A stretch of DNA of 64,000 nt from Opitutus sp. GAS368 (lineage in GTDB: Bacteria; Verrucomicrobiota; Verrucomicrobiia; Opitutales; Opitutaceae), in NCBI GenBank assembly GCA_945903545.1, contig CAMDOO010000004.1, forward strand, positions 1 through 64,000, written 5' to 3'. The notes under the pieces were generated by a model. The model was not told the DNA's origin and did not search any database. It was given only the letters and a program-made list of their open reading frames with translations. Below are positions 45,166 to 54,588 of this stretch, piece by piece. Position numbers and translations under genes: made by a program. Position 1 is the first letter of the stretch; each line of letters starts with the position of its first letter.

Positions 45166-45618
45166 ATGGCGCAACTCAGCAAAATCTTTTACACTGGTCA
45201 GTTCCGGCACTCGCTGGACGACAAGAATCGACTCACGATTCCGTCGGCGTGGAGGTACGCGCATGAGGAAGGGGATACGTTCCTCGCCACCCCGCATCCC
45301 GATGGCTACATCGCGGTCCTGCCGCCCGCCGAGGTGGAGAAGCTTCAGGCCAAGGTCGCGGAGAAGGCGCTGACCGACCGCGACGCGCAGGAGGCCTTCG
45401 CGCGCTTCTTCTCGCAGACGCTTTCCTTCAGCTTCGACAAGCAGGGCCGCTTCGGCGTGACCGGCGACCTGCTGGAGCACGCCGGCACCCGCAAGGACGT
45501 GGTGCTTGTCGGCACACTGAACAAGTTTTCGATCTGGGCGCCCGCCCGCTGGCAGGCGTTCGAGAAGCGCACTTCGAAGGAACAGCTCGGCGACCTCATG
45601 CGCCGCATCGGCATCTAA
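45166..45618 (+). CDS. mraZ: Transcriptional regulator MraZ
   Basis: A 150-residue DNA-binding protein that represses the dcw cluster. Two AbrB-like SpoVT half-repeats are visible: the first around YTGQFRHSLDDKNRLTIPSAWR, the second around SFSFDKQGRFGVTGDLLEHAG, each with the conserved D-x-x-x-R/G-R core. I chose ATG 45166, which follows the periodic TGGG boxes directly. It is the first gene of the cluster, as usual. Confidence 0.95.
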   Translation: MAQLSKIFYTGQFRHSLDDKNRLTIPSAWRYAHEEGDTFLATPHPDGYIAVLPPAEVEKLQAKVAEKALTDRDAQEAFARFFSQTLSFSFDKQGRFGVTGDLLEHAGTRKDVVLVGTLNKFSIWAPARWQAFEKRTSKEQLGDLMRRIGI

Positions 45619-45629
45619 CCGCCTCCGTC

Positions 45630-45824
45630 ATGCACTCCTACACCGCCTCCCACACCGGCTCCCGGCGCTACTCGCCCGCGTGGAATGAGCCGGGACACGG
45701 CGGGCCGGCCGCGCCCCGCGGGGCGACCGCGCCGATTCCCCGGGTGCGCGACGCGCTGCCCCTGCGCCTGGTCACCCCCGTCGGGACCAAACCCCATTCC
45801 TGCGATGGCCGCCGTCTTCGCTGA
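45630..45824 (+). CDS. Possible small open frame between mraZ and rsmH
   Basis: A 64-codon frame starts 12 nt after mraZ and ends inside the first codons of rsmH (counting from ATG 45805). The product is basic and Pro/Arg-rich, with no domain. There is no clear ribosome site. It may be nothing, or it may help translational coupling across this unusually long gap in an otherwise tightly packed cluster. Confidence 0.2.
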   Translation: MHSYTASHTGSRRYSPAWNEPGHGGPAAPRGATAPIPRVRDALPLRLVTPVGTKPHSCDGRRLR

Positions 45825-46770
45825 GCCGATCATGACCCGGGGCCACCAACCCGTTCTGCCCGCCGAGGTGCTGGCGCTGCTCGCGCCGCGCGCCGGCGGC
45901 CATTACCTCGACGCGACCTTCGGCGGGGGAGGGCATACCCGCCTGCTGCTCGAGTCCGCCCCGGGCGTGACGGTGACCGCCCTCGACCGCGACCCGGCCG
46001 CCCAGCTGCGCGCCGAGCCATTGCGCGCGGAGTTTGGCGACCGCTTCACGCTGCTGGACCGCGATTTCGGCCGGCTGGCCGACGTACCTGCCGCGGGTTT
46101 CGACGGCATCCTCTTTGACCTCGGCGTCTCCTCCTTCCAGCTCGACGAGGGTGACCGCGGGTTCTCGTTCCGCCAGGATGCCGCGGCTGACATGCGCATG
46201 GACCCGCGCAGCGGCGTGCCGGCCTCGCGCTGGCTCGAGACCGCCACCGAGGAGATGCTGGTCCGCGCGATCCGCGACTCCGGCGAGGAGCCGCACTGGC
46301 GCCGGGTGGTCCGCGCGCTGCTCGCGGCCCGCGGCACCGGCGCGCTGGCCCGCACGGCCGCCCTCGCGGAGACGATCGCCGCGGCGATCCCCGCCGCCGA
46401 CCGGCGGACGATGAAGATTCACCCGGCAACACGCGCGTTCCAAGGCATCCGCATCGTCGTCAACGACGAGCTCGGGGCCTTGGAACGCGCGTTGCCGGTT
46501 TCCTTTGCCAAGTTGAACACCGCCGGCGTGCTCGCGGTGATCAGCTTCCACTCGCTGGAGGACCGCCTCGTGAAGCAGTGCTTCCGCCGCTGGTGCGGCC
46601 AGCCCGAGAGCGCCAACGACGCCACCCCGCAGGACCTGCGCACCGCGGTCGCCGCACCCCTCACCCGCCGCCCGCTCACCGCTGGCGACGACGAGATCGC
46701 CGCCAACCCCCGCAGCCGCTCCGCCAAGCTGCGCGCCGTGCGCAAGCTCGCCGGCCCGACCCGCGCATGA
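45805..46770 (+). CDS. rsmH: 16S rRNA (cytosine(1402)-N(4))-methyltransferase RsmH
   Basis: A 321-residue SAM-dependent enzyme (formerly MraW) that methylates C1402 of 16S rRNA. Landmarks are the N-terminal [12 protein letters not shown], the SAM-binding [32 protein letters not shown] and the C-terminal [20 protein letters not shown] 45805 is used; ATG 45832 (MTRGHQPVL) is equally likely and closer to the family norm. Its stop overlaps ftsL by 4 nt. Confidence 0.95.
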   Translation: MAAVFAEPIMTRGHQPVLPAEVLALLAPRAGGHYLDATFGGGGHTRLLLESAPGVTVTALDRDPAAQLRAEPLRAEFGDRFTLLDRDFGRLADVPAAGFDGILFDLGVSSFQLDEGDRGFSFRQDAAADMRMDPRSGVPASRWLETATEEMLVRAIRDSGEEPHWRRVVRALLAARGTGALARTAALAETIAAAIPAADRRTMKIHPATRAFQGIRIVVNDELGALERALPVSFAKLNTAGVLAVISFHSLEDRLVKQCFRRWCGQPESANDATPQDLRTAVAAPLTRRPLTAGDDEIAANPRSRSAKLRAVRKLAGPTRA

Positions 46771-47159
46771 AATTCCCCGGCACCCAGGCCTTCGTGAACC
46801 ACCTCGTGGTCTACACCCTCGTGACGCTCGCCGGCGGCGGCAGCGTGGGCCTCGGCGCGGTCTGGATGCAGCAGCGGATCACCGCGACGGCGGCCGCCAA
46901 CAAGCTCCTCGAGCGGGACCTGGCCAAGCTGCAGCGCGAGCTCGAGACGCTCAATCTCCGCATCGAGCAGGAGTCGAACCCTTCCGTGCTCGAGCAGCGC
47001 AACACCCTCTGGAAGCTCGGCCTCGACCAGTCCCCGCGCGACCAGGTCACGCGCGTGCCGGGCGATGCGCGCCTGCGTCTTGCGCAGAAGCGCGAGGCCC
47101 CGGCGGCCCGGTTGGATTTGTCAGCCTACGCGCGCTACAGCCGACCCGAGGACCGGTGA
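46767..47159 (+). CDS. ftsL: FtsL-like small divisome protein
   Basis: A 130-residue bitopic protein with one membrane helix (about 13-32) and a heptad-patterned coiled coil (about 38-72, [23 protein letters not shown]). Sequence similarity to FtsL is low, as always for this family. Position between rsmH and ftsI, size and topology support the name. It would pair with an FtsB/DivIC-like partner and bridge FtsQ with FtsW-FtsI. Confidence 0.72.
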   Translation: MKFPGTQAFVNHLVVYTLVTLAGGGSVGLGAVWMQQRITATAAANKLLERDLAKLQRELETLNLRIEQESNPSVLEQRNTLWKLGLDQSPRDQVTRVPGDARLRLAQKREAPAARLDLSAYARYSRPEDR

Positions 47160-47163
47160 CGCC

Positions 47164-49116
47164 ATGTCCAAGGGTTTCGCTTCCAACTCCCGCATCGGCC
47201 TCCTGGCGTTCGGCGTGCTGCTGAGTTTCGGGGTGCTGGGCGTGCGCCTGGTCGACCTGCACGTCTTCGCCGGCCCGTCGCGGCTCCGCGCCGCCAGCCG
47301 CGCCCGCAGCCTGTCCTTCCCGCTCCCGGCCCAGCGCGGCGTGATCACCGACACGCTGGGCAACAAGCTCGCGATGAACGTGCCCGAGTACCAGTTCGGC
47401 GTGGACCCGCAGTCGCTGCGCTCCGCCGACGAGGGCAAGTGGCCCGAGCTCGCGCAATTGCTCCAGGTGCCGCTGGCCGAGATCGAGGAGACCTTCCGCC
47501 GCAGGGTCCGCGGACCCGCCCGCACCGCGACTGGCCCGGCCGACGAGTCGCTGACCATCCGGTTGAACCCGGCCGGCTCCGCCGCGGCGGCCGCGGCCGA
47601 GCCGGTGGAGGAGGAAAAGCTTCCCGCCCTCGCGGGCCTGCCCCCGGTCGAGCCGGCGGCGCCGGCCGCCGCCGAACCGGCCGAGATCAAGTGGGCGAAG
47701 CTCGGCGACCCGGTGCAGGACTTCGTGCGGGACCAGGTCATGGCGCTGGGCATCAAGGGCGTGTATGCGAACGAGACCTATCGCCGGGTCTACCCGCAGA
47801 AGCAGCTCGCCGCCCATCTCATCGGGTATGTGAACAAGGGCTCCGTGCCGGTGGCCGGCCTGGAGGCCGCCTACGACTATTATCTCCGCGGCCTGAACGG
47901 CTGGCAGGAGGGCGAGCGCGACGGCCGCTCCCGGGAGATGGCCCAGTTCCGGAGCCGCGTCGTCGCGCCCCGCAACGGCTACAGTCTCCGACTCTCACTC
48001 GACTCCGTGATCCAGCAGTTCGTGGAGGATGAACTGCAGTCGATCGCGACGCAGTACCAGCCCGCGAGCGCCACCATCATCGTGAGCGACGCCCGCACCG
48101 GCTTCCTCCTCGCGCTTGGCAACTACCCGACCTTCAACCTCAACGAGTACAACCTCGTCCCGCTGTCGGAGCAGGCGAGTATGAAGAACATCGCGGTGAC
48201 CAACCAGCTCGACCCCGGATCGACCTTCAAGATCGTGACGCTCTCCGGCGTGATCAACGAGGGGCTGGTCACCAGCGAGTCGCGCTTCGACACCAGCCGG
48301 CACACGGTGCTGATCGACGGCAAGGAGGTGCCCTTCATGGAGGACGATCATCATGCGGACGGCCCGATGTCGGTCGCCCAGATCATCGCCCAGTCGAGCA
48401 ACAACGGCACCGCGCAACTGGGCCTCCTGCTGAAAAAGGAGGGGCTCTACGCCTATGCCCGGGCGTTCGGCTTCGGCGAGCGCACCAATCTCGGCTTTGG
48501 CGGTGAGATCACCGGCCGGCTGAACCGGCCCGAGACCTGGCGGGGCCGGGATTTCACGCGCATCCCCGCCGGCTACAGCGTCTCGGTCACACCGATGCAG
48601 ATCCACTTTGCGATGGGCACGATCGCCAGTGGCGGCCTGCTGCTTCAGCCACAGGTGGTGCAGGAGATCCTCGATCCGGCGGGCAAGCCGGTCTTCGTCG
48701 CCAGCACCGCCTCGAAGCGGCGTGTCCTTTCCCAGTCCACCGCCCGCACCATGGCCCAGCTGCTGATGGGAGTGGCCTCGCCGGAGGGCCCGGCCAAGGC
48801 CGCCGCGATCGACGGCTTCCAGGTCGCGGGCAAGACCGGCACCGCGCAAAAGATCATCAACAAGGTGTACTCCACCCAGAACCACATCGGCTCGTTCTCG
48901 GGCTTTTTCCCGGCGACCGATCCCCGGGTGGTCGTCACCGTCATCGTCGACGACGCGAAGCTGCCCGGGGGCAAGGTCAACTACGGGGCCGCGGTCGCGG
49001 TCCCGTCGTTCCGCCACGTCGCGAACAAGCTGATCTCCTATCTCAACATCCGCCCGCCCGGCGGCGCGCCGCCGATCGGCCAGCGGCTGGCCGCGGTGCA
49101 AGGAGGCGGCCGGTGA
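47164..49116 (+). CDS. ftsI: Septal peptidoglycan transpeptidase FtsI (penicillin-binding protein)
   Basis: A 650-residue class B PBP that cross-links septal peptidoglycan. A membrane anchor (about 9-27) is followed by the pedestal domain and the transpeptidase domain. The active-site motifs are S353 in DPGSTFK, S411-S-N413 and K557-T-G. An Ala/Pro/Glu-rich insertion at about 135-180 interrupts the pedestal domain. There is no PASTA repeat. It partners with FtsW, encoded further on. Confidence 0.94.
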   Translation: MSKGFASNSRIGLLAFGVLLSFGVLGVRLVDLHVFAGPSRLRAASRARSLSFPLPAQRGVITDTLGNKLAMNVPEYQFGVDPQSLRSADEGKWPELAQLLQVPLAEIEETFRRRVRGPARTATGPADESLTIRLNPAGSAAAAAAEPVEEEKLPALAGLPPVEPAAPAAAEPAEIKWAKLGDPVQDFVRDQVMALGIKGVYANETYRRVYPQKQLAAHLIGYVNKGSVPVAGLEAAYDYYLRGLNGWQEGERDGRSREMAQFRSRVVAPRNGYSLRLSLDSVIQQFVEDELQSIATQYQPASATIIVSDARTGFLLALGNYPTFNLNEYNLVPLSEQASMKNIAVTNQLDPGSTFKIVTLSGVINEGLVTSESRFDTSRHTVLIDGKEVPFMEDDHHADGPMSVAQIIAQSSNNGTAQLGLLLKKEGLYAYARAFGFGERTNLGFGGEITGRLNRPETWRGRDFTRIPAGYSVSVTPMQIHFAMGTIASGGLLLQPQVVQEILDPAGKPVFVASTASKRRVLSQSTARTMAQLLMGVASPEGPAKAAAIDGFQVAGKTGTAQKIINKVYSTQNHIGSFSGFFPATDPRVVVTVIVDDAKLPGGKVNYGAAVAVPSFRHVANKLISYLNIRPPGGAPPIGQRLAAVQGGGR

Positions 49117-49220
49117 TCGGGATTTTCCCCACGGCCCGCGCTCCCCTGGTCGGCGTCACCTGTGCGGGTGGGCAAAGGCAGCTCACCCGCCGGGCCCCCA
49201 GCCGCGCCAAGGTACTCTCC

Positions 49221-50711
49221 ATGTCCCCAAAATTATCCGACTTTTTCCTACCCGAGGAAGTCGCGGCCGTCCGCGGCTCGCTGGAACGGGCGATCTCCGG
49301 GATCGCCATCGACAGCCGGCGGGTGATCCCCGGCTCGCTCTTCTTCGCGCTCCCGGGAATGCGGGCCGACGGGGCCTCCTATGTCGACGAGGCGATCAAC
49401 CGCGGCGCCGTGGCGGTCGTGACCAGCCGGCTGCCGACGACGACCGCCGCCCGGGTGACCTTCATCCAAGTGGCCGATCCCCGCGCCCAGCTCGCGCGCG
49501 TCTCCCGCCGCTTCTTCCAGGCTCCGGACCGCGACCTGAACGTGATCGGCGTGACCGGCACCAACGGCAAGACGACCGTCACCCACCTCATCCGCCATTT
49601 CATGCAGGGCCCGGACCGCGTGGGCCTGCTCGGGACCATCAGCTACGACCTCGGCGGCCGCAGCGTGCCGTCGTTCAAGACCACGCCGGAGGCGCCGGAC
49701 ATCCACGGGCTGCTCGCGCAGATGCGCACGGCCGGGTGCAAGCAGGCCGTGATGGAGGTGAGCTCGCACGGCATCGACCAGCAGCGCGTGCAGGGCATGG
49801 AGTTTGCGGCGGCGGTCTTCACCAATCTCACCCGCGACCATCTCGATTACCACAAGACGATGGAGGCCTACTTCGAGGTGAAGCAGCGTCTCTTCACCGG
49901 CGCCACGGGCCCGGCACCGCGGGTGGCAGTGGTCAACCTCGATGATCCCTACGGCCGCACCCTGGGCGCGGCGGTCAAGGACCGGGTCCGCACGGTGACC
50001 TACGGCGAGGCGGCCGGCGCGGAGGTGCGCGCCGAGCAGGTGAACCTTGGGTACCGCAACACGACCTTCCGTCTCGTGTGGCCCGGCGGCGCCCTCGCCG
50101 TGGATTCGCCGCTGCTGGGCCGCTTCAACGTGAGCAACCTGCTCGCCGCCGCGGCGACCGCGTGGGCGCTCGGCCATGATCCCGCCGCCTTCCTCCCGCG
50201 CCTCACGGGCTTCGCCGGCGTGCCGGGACGCATGGAGCGGGTCGAGGCGGGCCAGGCCTTCAACGTGCTCGTGGACTACGCACACACCGACGACGCCCTC
50301 CGCAACGCCCTCGGCATGCTGCGCTCGATCACGCCGGGGCGCCTGCTCGTGGTCTTCGGCTGCGGGGGCAACCGCGACCGCACCAAGCGCCCGCTCATGG
50401 TGCAGGCCGTGCAGGAGTTCGCCGACTTTGCGTTCGTCACGGCCGACAACCCGCGCAGCGAGCCGCTCGCCCAGATCTTTGCCGACATGCGCGCCGGGGT
50501 GAAGGATCCCACCCGGCTGACCTGGGTCGAGGACCGCCGCCGCGCGCTCAGCCTCGCGCTCGACGCCGCCCGCCCGGGCGACGCGCTGCTCGTCGCCGGC
50601 AAGGGCCACGAAAGCTACCAGGAGTTTGCCGACACGGTGATCCCGTTCGACGACCGCCAGGTGGTGCGGGAGCTCATCGCCATCAAAACCCTGAAGGGAG
50701 GAGCCGCCTGA
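49221..50711 (+). CDS. murE: UDP-MurNAc-L-Ala-D-Glu:meso-diaminopimelate ligase MurE
   Basis: A 496-residue Mur ligase that adds the third stem residue. The P-loop is GVTGTNGKTTVTHL. The motif D409-N-P-R412 is the meso-diaminopimelate-specific signature, so the wall is DAP-type. Other landmarks are EVSSHGIDQQRV and FTNLTRDHLDYHKTMEAYF. ATG 49221 starts where homology begins; the frame runs back to a GTG that overlaps ftsI, but those 36 residues look non-homologous. Confidence 0.95.
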   Translation: MSPKLSDFFLPEEVAAVRGSLERAISGIAIDSRRVIPGSLFFALPGMRADGASYVDEAINRGAVAVVTSRLPTTTAARVTFIQVADPRAQLARVSRRFFQAPDRDLNVIGVTGTNGKTTVTHLIRHFMQGPDRVGLLGTISYDLGGRSVPSFKTTPEAPDIHGLLAQMRTAGCKQAVMEVSSHGIDQQRVQGMEFAAAVFTNLTRDHLDYHKTMEAYFEVKQRLFTGATGPAPRVAVVNLDDPYGRTLGAAVKDRVRTVTYGEAAGAEVRAEQVNLGYRNTTFRLVWPGGALAVDSPLLGRFNVSNLLAAAATAWALGHDPAAFLPRLTGFAGVPGRMERVEAGQAFNVLVDYAHTDDALRNALGMLRSITPGRLLVVFGCGGNRDRTKRPLMVQAVQEFADFAFVTADNPRSEPLAQIFADMRAGVKDPTRLTWVEDRRRALSLALDAARPGDALLVAGKGHESYQEFADTVIPFDDRQVVRELIAIKTLKGGAA

Positions 50712-50729
50712 ACGGCCGGCCGCCCTGCC

Positions 50730-52127
50730 ATGCCTTCCCTGTTCGCCAATCTCCTCGCTGATTGGACCGGCGGCCAATGGTTCCGGACGCCGGTCCGGCC
50801 CATGATGGGGTTCGTCACCGACACTCGCCTGCTGCGGCCCGGCCAGGTCTTCGTGGCACTGAAGACGCCGAAGCGCGACGGGCATGACTTCCTCGTTTCC
50901 GCCCAGCTGGCGGGCGCCGCCGGTTCAATCGTCGGTCATATCGACACCAAGCTGGTGATCCCTCAGCTGATCGTGCGAGAGCCGCTCGAGGCCCTGCAGA
51001 CGATTGCGCGGAAGATGCGGGAGAATTTCCCCGGGCCCGTGGTCGGCGTGACCGGCAGTGCGGGGAAGACCTCGACCAAGGACCTGCTGGCCGTGTTGCT
51101 CGGCGGGCACTACCCGGTACTCTCGACGGAGGGGAACCTCAACAACCACATTGGCGTGCCGCTTACCCTGACGCGGCTCGAGCCGCCCATGCACCAGTTT
51201 GCCGTGATCGAGGCCGGGATCAGCGGACCCGGCGAGATGGACGTGCTGGCCGGCATGATTCAGCCGAACCTCGTGGTGATCACCCTCATCGGGGCGGCGC
51301 ACCTGCAGCGGCTCGGCGGGGTGGAGGGGGTGGCGCGGGAGAAGTCCCGCCTGGCGGCCGCGCTCCGGCCGGACGGGCTGCTCGTGACCCACGAGACGAT
51401 CGACAATTTCAAGGTGATCCGCGACCTGCCGGTGCGCCGGCTCATCGCGCGGGCCGCGGACCCCGCGGCGGCGGTCGGCGATGCGCGGGACACGGTCCGC
51501 TATGCCGTGGACCACGGGGTCGAGACGAGTGCCATCACCCTGGCGTTCCGCCAGACCACGCCCCGCACCTACACCATGCGCCGCGTCTCGGAAGGCATGG
51601 CCCAGAACGCCGTGCTGGCGATGGCGGCGGCGCTGGAGATCGGCGTCATCCCCGACGTGCTGCAGATCCGGCTGCGGACCTGGGTGCCGACCACGATGCG
51701 CGCCGAGATCCGCCGCGAGGCCGGGCGCCTGCTCTATCTCGACTGCTACAACGCCAACCCCGACTCGATGTGCGACGCGCTGGCGAGCTTCCTCAACCAG
51801 GTGCCCGAGGAGCTGCCGCGGCTCTACGTCTTCGGGGGCATGGAGGACCTCGGGGTGCTTTCCGCCCAGTACCACCGGCAGGTCGGCCAGAAGATCCGCC
51901 TCCGGCCGCAGGACCACGCCTTCATGATCGGCGAGAACGCCGGGGCGATGTGCGCCGGCGCGATCGAGGTGAACAACGAGCCCGACCTGATCTCGGTCGT
52001 CAGCTCGCTCGAGCCGATCGCCGAGCGGATCGCGACGTTCCAGGGCGCGGTGTTCATGAAGGGCAGCCGCCGCTGGGAGCTGGAGAAGGCCCTTGTCCCG
52101 ATCGGGACGAAATCCGCGCCATGCTGA
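50730..52127 (+). CDS. murF: UDP-MurNAc-tripeptide:D-Ala-D-Ala ligase MurF
   Basis: A 465-residue Mur ligase that adds the D-Ala-D-Ala dipeptide. It shows the P-loop GVTGSAGKTSTKDLLA, the NLNNHIGVPLTL segment, the GISGPGEMDVLAGM motif, and the C-terminal DCYNANPDSM and FMKGSRRWELE signatures. It starts 18 nt after murE and overlaps mraY by 7 nt. Confidence 0.94.
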   Translation: MPSLFANLLADWTGGQWFRTPVRPMMGFVTDTRLLRPGQVFVALKTPKRDGHDFLVSAQLAGAAGSIVGHIDTKLVIPQLIVREPLEALQTIARKMRENFPGPVVGVTGSAGKTSTKDLLAVLLGGHYPVLSTEGNLNNHIGVPLTLTRLEPPMHQFAVIEAGISGPGEMDVLAGMIQPNLVVITLIGAAHLQRLGGVEGVAREKSRLAAALRPDGLLVTHETIDNFKVIRDLPVRRLIARAADPAAAVGDARDTVRYAVDHGVETSAITLAFRQTTPRTYTMRRVSEGMAQNAVLAMAAALEIGVIPDVLQIRLRTWVPTTMRAEIRREAGRLLYLDCYNANPDSMCDALASFLNQVPEELPRLYVFGGMEDLGVLSAQYHRQVGQKIRLRPQDHAFMIGENAGAMCAGAIEVNNEPDLISVVSSLEPIAERIATFQGAVFMKGSRRWELEKALVPIGTKSAPC

Positions 52128-53242
52128 GCTATCTTGCCGACTACGAGGCCTATTGGGGACCGCTGCGCGTGCTGCGGTACCTGACGCTGCGCACGCTCGC
52201 CTCGGCCGGGACCGCGGCGATCATCGGCTTCATCATCGGGCCCTGGCTGATCCGCCACTTGCGGCGGTTGAAATTCGGCCAACACTACGACGACGACCGC
52301 ACCGGCGACCTCGCCTCCCGCTTCGACAAGAAGAACACCCCCACCATGGGCGGACTCCTCATCTTCGTCTCGGTCTTCGTGAGCTCGGCCCTTTGGGCGG
52401 CGCCCAACATCTGGGTCTGCGTCAGCCTCTTTGTCTATGCGGCGCTGACCGGGGTGGGCTTCCGCGACGACTACCTGAAGGTGGTGCGGAAGAACCGCGA
52501 CGGCATTTCTTCGCGCGAAAAGATGTTCTGGCAGACGGTCGTCACGGTCGTGGCGCTGGGGGCGCTGCTGCTCCATCCGGCCAGCGGGGATAAGATCCGG
52601 GAATTCTGGGTGCCCTTCCTCAAGGAGCCGGTCTGGGTCTTTACCGGCGTGTTCGGCCTGCTCGCGCTCTTCGGCTTCGTCTTCCTCTGGTTGGTCGGGT
52701 TCTCGAACGCGATCAACCTGACCGACGGCCTCGACGGCCTGGCGATCGGCTGCACCATCACGGTCGCGCTCGTCTACGGCATCATGGCGTACTCGGCCGG
52801 CAACGTGAAGATCGCGGACTATCTCCTGATCAGCTATGTCCCGGGCGCCGGCGAGCTCACGGTCATCTGCGGCGCGCTGGTCGGCGCGGGCATGGCGTTC
52901 CTGTGGTACAACTCGCACCCGGCGGAACTGTTCATGGGCGACACCGGTTCGCTCGCGCTCGGCGGACTGATCGGCGTGATCGCCTTCATGGTGCAGCAGC
53001 CGCTCACGCTCATCATTGTCGGCGGGGTCTTTGTCTGGGAGGCGGTCTCGGTCATCATCCAGGTGGGCTACTTCAAGGCCACGCGGCGCCGCACCGGGGT
53101 GGGACAGCGGTTCTTCCTGATGGCGCCGATCCACCACCATTTCCAGAAGCAGGGCTGGCCGGAGACCAAGGTGGTCCTGCGCTTCTGGGTTTTGAGCCTG
53201 ATGTGCGCCCTCGCGGGGCTCGGCACGCTGAAACTGCGCTGA
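52121..53242 (+). CDS. mraY: Phospho-MurNAc-pentapeptide transferase MraY
   Basis: A 373-residue integral membrane enzyme with about ten helices that makes lipid I. Key motifs are KKNTPTMGGLLIF, the acidic FRDDYLKV, the nucleophile loop NLTDGLDGLAIG, and the cytoplasmic loop APIHHHFQKQGWPE. It overlaps murF by 7 nt and ends 2 nt before murD. Confidence 0.96.
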   Translation: MLSYLADYEAYWGPLRVLRYLTLRTLASAGTAAIIGFIIGPWLIRHLRRLKFGQHYDDDRTGDLASRFDKKNTPTMGGLLIFVSVFVSSALWAAPNIWVCVSLFVYAALTGVGFRDDYLKVVRKNRDGISSREKMFWQTVVTVVALGALLLHPASGDKIREFWVPFLKEPVWVFTGVFGLLALFGFVFLWLVGFSNAINLTDGLDGLAIGCTITVALVYGIMAYSAGNVKIADYLLISYVPGAGELTVICGALVGAGMAFLWYNSHPAELFMGDTGSLALGGLIGVIAFMVQQPLTLIIVGGVFVWEAVSVIIQVGYFKATRRRTGVGQRFFLMAPIHHHFQKQGWPETKVVLRFWVLSLMCALAGLGTLKLR

Positions 53243-53244
53243 CG

Positions 53245-54558
53245 ATGATGCCGGACCATGCTTCCATTCACCGCCTCTTGGCCACGGCGCCCGTCGCCGT
53301 GTTCGGCGCTGGTGTGAGCGGCCGGGGCGTGCTGGAGCTGCTGGACCGGTTGGGCGCCCGGGGGGTGGTTTTCGACGAAAAGGCCCCGGGTAAAGACGGT
53401 GTTAATAACTTTACCCCGGATCAGGCCCGTTTGCACCCCCTCGTGGTGTATTCCCCGGGCTTCCCGCCCGGGCATCCTTGGCTGGTTCGCGCCCGGGAGG
53501 CCGGAGCGGTGTGCCTCGGGGAGCTCGATTTCGCCGCCCTCTTCTGGCGCGGGCGGATCATCGCGATCACGGGCACGAACGGGAAGACGACACTCACGGA
53601 ATTCCTGACGCATGCCCTGCGGTCGGTCGGGCGCGACGCGCACGCCACCGGCAACGTCGGCGATCCCTTTTCCCGCCTCGCGGCCGCCGGCCTCGCGGAC
53701 CCGGCGGGCATGTCCGGCGCGGTCGCCGTGTGCGAGGTCAGCTCGTTCCAGGCCGAGACGCTGCAGCACCTCCGGCCAGACGCCCTGCTCTGGACAAATT
53801 TTGCGGAGGACCACCTCGAAAGGCATCCGGGCATGGCCGCCTATTTCGCCGCCAAGTGGAAGCTGGTGACGCTGACCGCGCCCAGCTCGGTTTTGGTGGG
53901 TACCTCCGTCGCGCGCTTCGCCGCCGGCTCCGCGCCCGGGACGCTGCCGGACGAATCCATCGTTTTTTCAGAGGTAAAAACGCCTGATCCGCGCCTGGTG
54001 GGCACCGTTTTCGCCACGCAGCCGCAGCGGGAGAATTTTCTCCTCGCCGCCGCGTGGTGGCGCCGCACGGGCTTGTCCGACGACGCCCTGGTCGCCGCGG
54101 CGAAGAGCTTCCGCCTCGGGAGGCACCGTCTCGCCCGCGTGGCCGAGATCGACGGGGTCACGTGGTGGAACGACTCCAAGGCCACCAACTTTCACGCCGT
54201 CGAGGCCGCCGTGGCGGGCTTTGCCGCCCCGGTCCTGCTCATCGTCGGCGGGAAGTCCAAGGGCGGCGACCTCGCGGGCTTCGTCCGGCGCCTCGCCCCG
54301 GGCGTCCGCCGGTTGTTTTTGATCGGGGAAACGGGCCCGCTGCTCGCGGCGGCCTGCACCGCGGCGGGGATCGACCATGTGGCCTGCCCGGGGCTCGCCG
54401 GGGCGGTGCACGAGGCCACGGTCTCGGCCCGGCCGGGGGAGCACGTCCTGCTCAGCCCGGGATTTGCCAGCTTCGACCAATTCCGCAATTACGAGGACCG
54501 CGGAAATCAATTTGAATCCCTTGTGAATAACTTGGGAGTAAGCTCCACTTTACGTTAA
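53245..54558 (+). CDS. murD: UDP-MurNAc-L-Ala:D-Glu ligase MurD
   Basis: A 437-residue Mur ligase that adds D-glutamate. The N-terminal Rossmann domain starts VAVFGAGVSGRGVLELL, the P-loop is AITGTNGKTTLTEFL, and WWNDSKATNFHAVEAAV and FDQFRNYEDRGNQFESLV are the C-terminal signatures. ATG 53245 is 3 nt after mraY. Confidence 0.95.
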   Translation: MMPDHASIHRLLATAPVAVFGAGVSGRGVLELLDRLGARGVVFDEKAPGKDGVNNFTPDQARLHPLVVYSPGFPPGHPWLVRAREAGAVCLGELDFAALFWRGRIIAITGTNGKTTLTEFLTHALRSVGRDAHATGNVGDPFSRLAAAGLADPAGMSGAVAVCEVSSFQAETLQHLRPDALLWTNFAEDHLERHPGMAAYFAAKWKLVTLTAPSSVLVGTSVARFAAGSAPGTLPDESIVFSEVKTPDPRLVGTVFATQPQRENFLLAAAWWRRTGLSDDALVAAAKSFRLGRHRLARVAEIDGVTWWNDSKATNFHAVEAAVAGFAAPVLLIVGGKSKGGDLAGFVRRLAPGVRRLFLIGETGPLLAAACTAAGIDHVACPGLAGAVHEATVSARPGEHVLLSPGFASFDQFRNYEDRGNQFESLVNNLGVSSTLR

Positions 54559-54588
54559 TATCGGCTTAAGCCGCCAACCCGCCCGCCC

